This document shows positions 1-5,799 of a DNA stretch of 9,075 bases, one piece after another. Numbering within the stretch: the stretch's first letter is position 1; each line of letters begins with the position of its first letter. The notes below the pieces were generated by a model, which did no database searches, was not told the origin of the DNA, and worked only from the letters and a program-made list of their open reading frames with translations. The DNA is from Actinomycetes bacterium (lineage in GTDB: Bacteria; Actinomycetota; Acidimicrobiia; Acidimicrobiales; Palsa-688). The stretch spans positions 1 to 9,075 of the forward strand of contig JAJZWW010000102.1 in the NCBI GenBank assembly GCA_021846485.1, written 5' to 3'. The position numbers and the translations under genes were made by a program.

Positions 1-162
1 GACCGACCCTAGGGTGAGCGCCATGTTGGTCCCGGTGTCGCCGTCGGGCACGGGGAACACGTTGAGCCGGTTGATGCGCTCCCGGTGCTCGCCGAGCACG
101 TCGCGGTAGGCGGTCATCACCGCCGCCAGGTCGGAGGCGTCCAGGCGCTCGAGCGTCCGCAC
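1..162 (-). CDS. DAK2-domain (FakA/YloV-like) protein, N-terminal part only
   Basis: Partial gene: the first 54 residues are present and the rest lies beyond the left edge. The reading frame gives a helix (RTLERLDASDL) followed by NVFPVPDGDTGTNM at residues 34-47. This is the signature of DAK2-fold proteins, in which the aspartates of DGDTGTN (here D40 and D42) bind the Mg-ATP metals. Family members include the fatty-acid kinase subunit FakA (YloV type) and dihydroxyacetone kinase subunit DhaL. The NVFPVPDGDTGTNM form and the place beside rpmB favour the FakA/YloV type, which phosphorylates fatty acids held by a DegV-like partner; that exact activity is inferred. I chose the GTG at 162 because family members begin almost directly at the R-x-LERLD helix. 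An in-frame ATG at 231 would add a Gly/Arg-rich tail with no family support. The gene is divergent from rpmB. Confidence 0.88.
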   Translation of the reverse strand, partial: MRTLERLDASDLAAVMTAYRDVLGEHRERINRLNVFPVPDGDTGTNMALTLGSV

Positions 163-170
163 CCCGGCGA

Positions 171-176
171 TGCTAA
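171..176 (-). promoter_or_regulatory. Possible -10 box for the DAK2 gene, suggesting a leaderless mRNA
   Basis: On the minus strand TAGCAT (within GGTTAGCATCG) fits the actinobacterial TAnnnT -10 pattern. It ends 8 bases before the chosen GTG start, so the transcript could begin at or very near the start codon. Leaderless messages are common in actinobacteria. I see no convincing -35 box. The plus strand of the same bases contains TAACCT (174-179), which could serve rpmB, making this a compact divergent promoter region. This is pattern matching only. Confidence 0.3.
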
Positions 177-251
177 CCTCGTCTCCCGGTCCAGCCGCCC
201 GGCCCGGTCGGCCGCGGGCGGCCCGTCCCATCACGAGAGGTCTTGGTTTCG

Positions 252-446
252 ATGGCATCGGTGTGCGAAGTCTGTGGCAAGCACCCCTCGTTCGGGATGA
301 GCGTGAGCCACTCCCACCGGCGCACCAAGCGCCGGTGGAACCCCAACATCCAGCGGGTCCGAGCGGTCGTCGGCGGGTCCCCCCGCCGGATGCAGGTGTG
401 CACCTCCTGCATCCGGGCGGGAAAGGTCACCAAGGTCACCAGCTAG
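252..446 (+). CDS. rpmB: 50S ribosomal protein L28 (bL28), zinc-binding form
   Basis: This 64-residue protein of the large ribosomal subunit reads MASVCEVCGKHPSFG, then VSHSHRRTKRRWNPN (residues 21-35), the hallmark of L28. The length is normal for bL28. Two CxxC pairs (CEVC at 5-8 and CTSC at 53-56) mark the C+ form, which coordinates zinc; some bacteria carry a second, cysteine-free copy used under zinc starvation. The ATG at 252 is preferred because the ribosome-binding GAGAGG (235-240) lies 11 bases upstream. A TTG at 243 in the same frame would have only 2 bases of spacing. The gene is divergent from the DAK2 gene, a familiar pairing, and a methyltransferase follows on the same strand, so the two may be co-transcribed. 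Confidence 0.96.
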   Translation: MASVCEVCGKHPSFGMSVSHSHRRTKRRWNPNIQRVRAVVGGSPRRMQVCTSCIRAGKVTKVTS

Positions 447-540
447 GCCCGCGGCACTGAACCAGGACCCCGACCCTGCGCCGGGTGGTCGCCGGCTTCC
501 CCCGGGCTCCCGTCCGGTCCGGCGACGGCGGCCCACCGCG

Positions 541-687
541 ACGAGCGCCTTCGGGTCCGGCGCCCGGGAGAGCCACGACGCGTCCGGCTTCTACGCCCGG
601 TTCAGCCCCAAGTCGGTCACCGACGACGAGGACCTCGCCGCCCCGTTCAGCCTCGACGAGCCGCTGGTCTGCGGCGACTCCCGGGCG
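541..687 (+). other. In-frame upstream coding extension of the methyltransferase, lacking a normal start codon
   Basis: The frame of the methyltransferase stays open upstream of its first ATG (688). It encodes a plausible N-terminus: SAFGSGARESHDASGFYARF followed by the segment ending LDEPLVCGDSRAM just before TELPDNSV. The hydrophobic-x-GDSR element directly before the TSPPY block is a usual part of DPPY-class methyltransferases, so the protein very likely begins upstream of 688. From the last in-frame stop (304-306) to 688 there is no ATG, GTG or TTG in this frame. The best candidate position is the ACG at 541, where ATG would be expected (ACG AGC GCC TTC). A CTG at 457 is another option. 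Possible explanations are a rare start codon, a start-codon mutation, a sequencing error, or a frameshift from the GTG at 485 in the neighbouring frame. Confidence 0.65.
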
Positions 688-1977
688 ATGACCGAGCTCC
701 CCGACAACTCGGTGGCGCTGGTAGTCACCTCCCCGCCCTACTTCGCCGGCAAGCAGTACGAGGAGGCGCTCGGCCAGGGGGTGATCCCTGCCTCCTACGC
801 CGAGTACCTACGGCTGCTCGCCGGGGTGTTCGCCGAGTGCAAGAGGGTGCTCGAGCCGGGAGGGCGGATCGCGGTCAACGTCGCCAACCTGGGGCGCAAG
901 CCGTACCGGTCGCTGTCGGCTGACGTAGTTGCGATCCTCGACGACGACCTGCGCATGCTCCTACGGGGGGAGGTCGTCTGGAGGAAGGCTGGAGGGGCGA
1001 CCGGGTCGTGTGCCTGGGGCTCGTACCGCTCCCCGACCAACCCGGTGCTGCGCGACGTCACCGAGCGGGTGGTGATCGCCTCCAAGGGGCGCTTCGACCG
1101 GGCGGTGGGGATCCGGCGGAGGCGGGCCGCTGGCTACCCGCACCTGCCGTCGATCACCACCGACGAGTTCCTGGAGGCCACCTTGGACGTGTGGGACATA
1201 CGGCCCGAGTCCGCTCGGCGGGTCGGCCACCCCGCGCCGTTCCCGGTGGAGCTGCCCCAGCGGCTGATCGAGCTGTACACCTTCCGCGACGACCTGGTCC
1301 TCGACCCGTTCCTCGGCTCGGGCAGCGCGGCCGTCGCCGCGGTACGCACCGGCCGGCGCTACGCCGGCTACGACACCGATCCGTCCTACGTGGCGATCGC
1401 CCGGGCGCGCGTCGCCGAGGAGCTCGCCCGCCTCGACGGAGGGGGGAGGCTCCCCCTGGAGGACCGCCTCCCGGCACCCTCCGGCGGGGACGGCAGGGCC
1501 GCCGTGGAGCTCGCCGCGGACCTCCTCGCCGGCGCCGGCTTCGAGCTCACCGGCCGGGACCGGCGGGTGCCCGGGATGGGAGTCTCGCTCGGGGTGGTGG
1601 CCCGGGACGCCGCCGGCAGGGAATGGTGCTTCGACGTGACCGGCGCGTTCAGCTCCACCGGGGGCGGGCTGGCTCGCGCCGACACCCTCTGGAAGGCCCT
1701 CGGCAGGGCCAGCGTCCTGCGGTCCTGCGGCGTCGCCCCGCTCGTCCTCGTCTCCTCGCACCTGCCCCCCCGGCGAAGCGCCGGCGACCGGGCCGTGCGC
1801 AGCCTCGGGCCGGGGGTTGTCCACGACGTCGTCGGGATCCTCGATCCCGCCGGCCGGGACCGCCTCGCCCGCTACGCCGCCGGCGGCTCCCGACGCCCGC
1901 TACCGGGCTTTTGGACCGCCGCCGAGCTCGCCGCCACGACTTGTTCCTGCCCTGGCGAGCGGGACGTGACAGGCTGA
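688..1977 (+). CDS. Site-specific DNA methyltransferase (N4-cytosine / N6-adenine class) with an unassigned C-terminal domain
   Basis: The protein transfers a methyl group from S-adenosylmethionine to an exocyclic amino group in DNA. From the ATG at 688 (429 residues), the catalytic motif TSPPY is at 14-18 and the AdoMet-binding DPFLGSG at 206-212, followed by RTGRRYAGYDTDPSYVAIA. Catalytic motif before AdoMet motif is the beta-class order. SPPY is more typical of N4-cytosine enzymes, but N6-adenine cannot be excluded. EPGGRIAVNVANLGR (56-70) and HPAPFPVELPQRLI (181-194) are further family blocks. Residues 270-395 form a separate domain with alternating strands and helices (FDVTGAF, TLWKALGR, PLVLVSSHLPP) that I cannot name. 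No restriction enzyme gene is adjacent, so it may be an orphan methylase. The coordinates begin at the only conventional start; the coding sequence probably extends upstream, perhaps to 541. The TGA lies 5 bases before the next reading frame. Confidence 0.9.
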   Translation: MTELPDNSVALVVTSPPYFAGKQYEEALGQGVIPASYAEYLRLLAGVFAECKRVLEPGGRIAVNVANLGRKPYRSLSADVVAILDDDLRMLLRGEVVWRKAGGATGSCAWGSYRSPTNPVLRDVTERVVIASKGRFDRAVGIRRRRAAGYPHLPSITTDEFLEATLDVWDIRPESARRVGHPAPFPVELPQRLIELYTFRDDLVLDPFLGSGSAAVAAVRTGRRYAGYDTDPSYVAIARARVAEELARLDGGGRLPLEDRLPAPSGGDGRAAVELAADLLAGAGFELTGRDRRVPGMGVSLGVVARDAAGREWCFDVTGAFSSTGGGLARADTLWKALGRASVLRSCGVAPLVLVSSHLPPRRSAGDRAVRSLGPGVVHDVVGILDPAGRDRLARYAAGGSRRPLPGFWTAAELAATTCSCPGERDVTG

Positions 1978-1982
1978 CGATC

Positions 1983-2491
1983 GTGGGTGGTGTCGACGAT
2001 CGTCTGGCCGCTCTTCGAAGCGCCGTCTTCGACCGGGACGGCCAACGCATCGTCGTCGCGCTGTCGAGGGGGCCTTGGGACGACCTGCTCCAGCGCGCGG
2101 GCGACGGGCTGATCATTGCCCTGGCCCAGGGCGTCGAGGAAGCGCCCGACCTTTCTCGACCGACTGCGCCAGGGAGCAGGGCGAGCAAGACCCCGACGAC
2201 GAGGACCCCGACCGCTGGCTGGCGGTGTGGTGCGAAGGCTCACGGGACGCGTATCGGGACATGGAGGACTTCATCGACGCGCTCGACGACGAGGACCTCG
2301 CCGAGCGCCTTGCGATCGCCATCTCGGGGCGGGGCGCCTTCCGCCGCTTCAAGGACGTCCTCGGGCGCCACCCCGGCGAGCTCGAAGCCTGGTACGCGTT
2401 CTCCGATGACCGCCAGAGCGGCCGCGCCCGAGCCTGGCTCGCCGCTGCGGGTTGCTCACCAAGTGTGACGGGGCGCCCCAGTTCCACATGA
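1983..2491 (+). pseudogene. UPF0158-family protein, frameshifted and internally shortened
   Basis: Two conserved pieces lie in different frames. The first runs from GTG 1983 to about 2150 and reads LAALRSAVFDRDGQR, then RGPWDDLLQRAGDGLIIALAQGVEEAPDL, which looks like the N-terminal region of this family. The second, in another frame from about 2170 to 2455, gives DPDRWLAVWCEGSRD, YRDMEDFIDALDD, AISGRGAFRRFKDVLGRHP and WYAFSDDRQSGRARAWL, the UPF0158 C-terminal hallmark. From memory, intact relatives are roughly 230-240 residues; here the segment of about 60-70 residues expected between the parts is absent, so this looks like deletion plus frameshift. The last residues after RARAWLAAAGC are also not family-like. 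The function of UPF0158 is unknown. The gene follows the methyltransferase by 5 bases, so it was probably translated with it. A sequencing error could explain the shift but not the missing segment. Confidence 0.7.
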
Positions 2492-2777
2492 CCCCCGCCC
2501 GGCGCGGGCCACCCAGGAGGAACTTGCCTGCTGGATTTCCCGCCAGCCCTCCCCGGCCCTCGGGGTAGAAGGGGGTCGGGCAACAGGGCAACTCCTCCGA
2601 GCCACCGAGCCGTGACCCGCAGCCGAACGCGCTGCGCAGGCGATGGCCGGCCGATCCAAGGCGGCAGGCCGGAAGGCCTGTCAAGGACCAGCGGGACCTC
2701 TCGCAGGGCCTCGCTCCCCGGCGGGGAAGGGGTGTGGGGCGCAGCCCCACCGGGGACACTGAGCCGGACGGACGCCG
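2492..2777. other. Non-coding region rich in hairpins
   Basis: I find no credible gene here; open frames on either strand have no family resemblance. The stretch carries short stem-loops: GCTGG/CCAGC (2530-2534 with 2543-2547), CCCCG/CGGGG (2551-2555 with 2561-2565), CAGGCC-GGAA-GGCCTG (2665-2680), and a nested hairpin at 2715-2756. There is also a short direct repeat, GGGCAACA GGGCAACT (2578-2593). Hairpin density and the abrupt loss of homology at the end of the UPF0158 gene could mean an interspersed element or a structured RNA. I do not recognise a known RNA family. Confidence 0.45.
2715..2756. repeat. Nested hairpin, possible bidirectional terminator
   Basis: The outer arms TCCCCGG (2715-2721) and CCGGGGA (2750-2756) enclose an inner perfect stem GTGGGGC (2734-2740) / GCCCCAC (2744-2750) with a GCA loop. 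The arms share one base at 2750, so both stems cannot form in full together. It lies between convergent transcription units and has no T-tract on either side. It could stop read-through or be part of a repeated element. Confidence 0.4.
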
Positions 2778-2825
2778 AGGACGTCGCTGTCACAGGACGT
2801 CGCTGTCACAGGACGTCGCTGTCAC
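2778..2825. repeat. Three perfect tandem copies of a 16-bp unit
   Basis: The unit AGGACGTCGCTGTCAC occurs at 2778-2793, 2794-2809 and 2810-2825 with no mismatch. Each copy contains the palindrome GACGTC. The array sits immediately beyond the probable terminator of the transporter operon. It is too short and has no spacers to be a CRISPR array. The perfect identity suggests a recent expansion. Confidence 0.95.
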
Positions 2826-2827
2826 CG

Positions 2828-2856
2828 GGCCCGGCCGGGACGCTCCCGGCCGGGCC
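2828..2856 (-). terminator. GC-rich hairpin, probable terminator of the liv-type operon
   Basis: Perfect 13-bp arms, GGCCCGGCCGGGA (2828-2840) and TCCCGGCCGGGCC (2844-2856), close a 3-base loop. The hairpin begins 9 bases beyond the stop codon of the substrate-binding protein gene on the minus strand. There is no U-tract after it, as is often the case in high-GC actinobacteria. It would form equally on the plus strand and may also stop convergent transcription. Confidence 0.65.
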
Positions 2857-2865
2857 GGCCGACCG

Positions 2866-4218
2866 TCAGTACAGCGAGGAGAGGACCGAGGCCGGCTCCA
2901 GGTACACGTTGTGCAACGCCCCGGCGGAGGAGAACTGCTGCACCTCGAAGGAGGTGAACACGTTGTGGTACCGGTTGAAGTTCTCGTTGCCGCTGGCGCC
3001 CTGGTAGTTGATCTTCTTCCCCTGGCCGAGCAACGCCAGGCAGGACGGGTAGGTGTAGCACTTGGTGCCGGGCGGGTTGCTGACCTGCTCGACGTCTTTC
3101 ACCCACACCGACGGCGTCGTCGACTTGGCCGCGTCCATGGCAAGCGCGGCGATGATCACCGCGTCGTACATCGCCGGGGCGGCCGGCAGCGAGTTGCGGG
3201 TGTGCCAGACGGCGTCGTAGGCGTCCAGGTAGGCGGACTCCGCCTGGCTGTACGCCGGCGGCGCGCCCATGCCGGTGACCCACTTCGAGGCGTAAGAGTA
3301 GCCGATCGCCTTGCCCATCTGGGTGGCGGTGCCGGTGTCACCGGTGATGAACGGCACGTTCATGTGGCCGAGCTGGCGGACGTTGGCGAAGAAGGTGCTC
3401 GCCGTCTGGGGGTCCATGTGGAAGAGCACGCAGCCCGGGTTGGCGCTGAACAGCTTGGCCACCTGGGTGAGGTAGGAGCTCTGGTCGGCAACGAGGGTGG
3501 TGGAGGCGGCGATCTTGCCCCCGAGCTTCTCGAACGCCTTGGTGACCGGACCCACCTCCGCCTGGGCGTTGGAGCCCGAGGTGTACGCGAGGGCGGCGCT
3601 GCGGCACCCCTTCACGTGGTAGGCGTAGTAGGCCTCGCCCGACAGCAGCTCGGAGTCGGACGGGAACACCCGGAACACGTAGGGGTAGCGCATGTAGTCG
3701 AGCTGCGTCGTCCCGCCCTCCATCAAGTCGACGAGGCGCAGGGAGCCGAACTCCCGGATCACCCCCTCGATCGACAGCGACGAAGGGCCGAAGATAGCCT
3801 TGGGATTGTACAGGAGATCGGTCTTCAAGGCGGTCACCGCGTCGACGGGGTCGCCGGCGGTGTCCTCGAGCTTCATCTTCAGCGGACGGCCGCCGAGGAC
3901 GCCGCCGCCAGCGTTGACCGCGTGAATGCCGGCGACCACGCCGTGGTCGAACCACTGGCCGACGAAGGCCTCGCTCCCGGTCATCGGGAGGATCGACCCG
4001 ACGTGCACCGGGGACTTCCCGGCCGGGCTCGAGGTGCCCGACGAGTGGCTCGACGTGCCCGACGAGTTGGGTGAGGAACCCGACGCCTGCGTCGAGGAAC
4101 TGCTCGAGCCGCACGCCCCGAGGACGAGGGACGCGGCGGCGACGCCGGCGGCGACGCACCTGGCACGGCGCCGCCGGCGGTCGCGGTGGGCTGGGTCCTT
4201 GCTCGGGTCAATCTTCAC
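2866..4218 (-). CDS. Branched-chain amino acid-type ABC transporter substrate-binding lipoprotein
   Basis: This 450-residue extracellular binding protein delivers ligand to the permeases encoded upstream. The N-terminus has a very basic stretch (RDRRRRRAR, 12-20), a hydrophobic core and the lipobox LVLGAC, with C36 the likely lipidated cysteine. A Ser/Thr-rich linker (37-69) repeats SSGTSS twice. The rest fits the type I periplasmic-binding fold of the LivK family: VGSILPMTGSEAFVGQ (73-88), HAVNAGGGVLGGRPLKM (99-115), IFGPSSLS (142-149), and a C-terminal INYQGASGNENFN (403-415) near the usual position of the GxSGxxxFD element. C387 and C393 could form a disulfide. The GTG start overlaps the end of livF by 11 bases and has AGGGGG 6 bases upstream (4225-4230). 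It is the last gene of the operon. The real ligand could be an amino acid, amide, urea or another small molecule. Confidence 0.92.
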   Translation of the reverse strand: MKIDPSKDPAHRDRRRRRARCVAAGVAAASLVLGACGSSSSSTQASGSSPNSSGTSSHSSGTSSPAGKSPVHVGSILPMTGSEAFVGQWFDHGVVAGIHAVNAGGGVLGGRPLKMKLEDTAGDPVDAVTALKTDLLYNPKAIFGPSSLSIEGVIREFGSLRLVDLMEGGTTQLDYMRYPYVFRVFPSDSELLSGEAYYAYHVKGCRSAALAYTSGSNAQAEVGPVTKAFEKLGGKIAASTTLVADQSSYLTQVAKLFSANPGCVLFHMDPQTASTFFANVRQLGHMNVPFITGDTGTATQMGKAIGYSYASKWVTGMGAPPAYSQAESAYLDAYDAVWHTRNSLPAAPAMYDAVIIAALAMDAAKSTTPSVWVKDVEQVSNPPGTKCYTYPSCLALLGQGKKINYQGASGNENFNRYHNVFTSFEVQQFSSAGALHNVYLEPASVLSSLY

Positions 4219-4960
4219 TTCGATCCCCCTTGTCGGTAGTGGCCGTTGCGGCCGGGTGGGTGGCCCCGAGGAACACGGAGCCGAGGTCGACGGAAGCCAG
4301 GGTGACCGGGCTGCCGTCTAGGTAGTTGCGGCCGGCGACGAGCACGTAGACCCAGTCCGCCTGCTCGACGGCGCGGGCCACGTTCTGCTCGACGACGACC
4401 ACGGAGGTGCCGAGCTCGGCGATCCGGCGGATCTGCGACCAGACCACCTCGACGTTGGCCGGCGAGAGCCCCGCGGTCGGCTCGTCGAGGAGCATCGCCT
4501 TCGGGTCCGACATCAGCGCCCGGGCCATGCCGAGCATGTTGCGCTGCCCGCCGCTCAGCTGCCCGGCCCGGCGCTGCCGGGCCCTGGCCAGGTCGGGGAA
4601 CAGCCCGAACACCTCGTCTCGCCGCTTGGCGCTGCTCCCCCTCTGGAACAGCGACCCGAGCTGTAGGTTCTCCTCGACGCTCATCGACGGGAACACGTTG
4701 TCCACCTGCGGCACGTACCCGAGGCCTTCGCGGGCGAGAAGGTGGCTCGGCAGGTCGCTCACGTCCTCCCCGTCGAGCAGGACCGTGCCGGCGTGGCGTG
4801 CGGCAATCCCGAAGGTCGCCTTGAGGCTGGTGGACTTCCCCGCCCCGTTGGGCCCCACGATGGTCACCACCTGGCTGAGCCCGGCCTGGAAGTGGACGTC
4901 GTGGACCACCGGGGTCTTGCCGTAGCCGCCGACCAGGCCCCGGACCTCCAGCACCGCCAT
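4208..4960 (-). CDS. livF: LivF-type ABC transporter ATP-binding protein
   Basis: One of the two ATPases that power the importer, 250 residues, cytoplasmic and docked on the permeases. The motifs are complete: Walker A GPNGAGKST (36-44), Q-loop YVPQ (82-85), signature LSGGQ (135-139) and Walker B AMLLDE (155-160), then PTAGLSPANV. After the switch strand it reads VVVVEQN (187-193), with Gln at position 192 in place of the usual switch histidine; VEQN is normal for LivF-type subunits and separates it from the LivG type. I chose the ATG at 4958-4960 because MAVLEVRGLVGGYG is the standard family start. A longer frame back to 5074 would add 38 residues that merely shadow livG. The start shares one base with the livG stop, and its end overlaps the binding-protein start by 11 bases, so translation is probably coupled. 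Confidence 0.95.
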   Translation of the reverse strand: MAVLEVRGLVGGYGKTPVVHDVHFQAGLSQVVTIVGPNGAGKSTSLKATFGIAARHAGTVLLDGEDVSDLPSHLLAREGLGYVPQVDNVFPSMSVEENLQLGSLFQRGSSAKRRDEVFGLFPDLARARQRRAGQLSGGQRNMLGMARALMSDPKAMLLDEPTAGLSPANVEVVWSQIRRIAELGTSVVVVEQNVARAVEQADWVYVLVAGRNYLDGSPVTLASVDLGSVFLGATHPAATATTDKGDRSED

Positions 4961-5799
4961 CACGCCCCACCCCCGGTGAGGTAGGCCCGCACGACCGCCT
5001 CGTCCTGGCGGAGCTCGGCCATGGTCCCGGTGGCGAGCGTGGACCCGAGGGCAAGGACGACCACGTGGTCGCATATCCGTTCGACGATCTCCAGGTTGTG
5101 CTCCACCAAGAGGAAGGTCACGCCTGCGTCCCGCAGGCGCAGTACGTGCTCGGCCACCCGGTCGGTCAGCGCCGGGTTGATGCCGGCCATCGGCTCGTCG
5201 AGCAGCAACAGACGCGGCTCGGCCATGACCGCCCGGGCGAGCTCCAAGAGCCGCTTCTGTCCTCCGCTCAGGTTGCCGGCGTAGTCGTCGCGCTTGGCGT
5301 ACAGCCCGAACTCGTCGAGCACCGCCAGCGCCTGCTCCAGATGGGCCCGCTCCTCCGCCCGGTATCGGCCCGGACGGAACAGCACGTTCCAGAGCCGCTC
5401 CCCCGACTGGTGCAGCGGGGAGACCATCAGGTTCTCGAGGACGGTCATCGCCGCGAACTCCCGGGAGATCTGGAAGGTGCGGATGAGCCGGTGCCCGGCG
5501 ACCTGGTGGGGCAGCCGCCCGGCGATGTCGACGCCGTCGAAGGCCACCCGGCCGGCCTGGGGGCGCAGCGCCCCGGCGATCAGGTTGACCGTGGTCGTCT
5601 TGCCCGACCCGTTCGGCCCGATCAGCGCCGAGATCGTGCCCTCCTCGATCGTGAAGCTGGCCCCGTCGACTGCCCGGACCCCGCCGAAGTGGCGCACCAG
5701 GCCCTCGACCGACAGGAGCGTCCGGGCTCCCGGGGACCGGCCGTTACCGCCGGCGGCGATCACCCCAGCCGGCCTCCCGGCACCGCCCTCAGCCGGCAC
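4960..5799 (-). CDS. livG: LivG-type ABC transporter ATP-binding protein
   Basis: The second ATPase of the importer, 279 residues. It shows Walker A GPNGSGKT (61-68), Q-loop TFQ (108-110), signature LSGGQ (177-181), Walker B LLLLDE (197-202) and the switch histidine H234 in LLVEHN. The segment TFQISREFAAMTVLENLM and the long insert before the signature are typical of LivG. The N-terminus carries about 26 Gly/Ala/Pro-rich residues more than most relatives. Two starts are possible: the GTG at 5799 (GGGGGAG 6 bases upstream, 11-base overlap with livM) and an in-frame GTG at 5763 (GGGAGG 9 bases upstream), which would trim 12 residues. I kept the longer one because its spacing is good and the same 11-base overlap recurs at the livF/binding-protein junction. 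Confidence 0.95.
   Translation of the reverse strand: MPAEGGAGRPAGVIAAGGNGRSPGARTLLSVEGLVRHFGGVRAVDGASFTIEEGTISALIGPNGSGKTTTVNLIAGALRPQAGRVAFDGVDIAGRLPHQVAGHRLIRTFQISREFAAMTVLENLMVSPLHQSGERLWNVLFRPGRYRAEERAHLEQALAVLDEFGLYAKRDDYAGNLSGGQKRLLELARAVMAEPRLLLLDEPMAGINPALTDRVAEHVLRLRDAGVTFLLVEHNLEIVERICDHVVVLALGSTLATGTMAELRQDEAVVRAYLTGGGA

Noticed and set aside
961..1824. A 287-codon minus-strand frame opposite the methyltransferase
   Set aside because: No recognisable motif; mirror of a GC-rich coding strand.
688..1977. Restriction-modification locus
   Set aside because: No separate endonuclease or specificity gene lies beside the methyltransferase; only its own C-terminal domain raises the question.
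2452..2777. Group II intron, riboswitch or transposase remnant
   Set aside because: I looked for intron domain V, known riboswitch cores and transposase motifs and saw none. Reported only as an unexplained structured region.
2778..2825. CRISPR array
   Set aside because: The repeats are contiguous 16-mers without spacers, and no cas genes are present.
2734..4074. A 446-codon plus-strand frame antisense to the binding protein gene
   Set aside because: Low-complexity Gly/Val/Arg/His sequence with no family motif; the minus-strand lipoprotein explains the region.
4961..5074. Longer N-terminus for livF from a start at 5074
   Set aside because: The added residues overlap livG coding sequence, and the family start MAVLEVRGL is at 4960.
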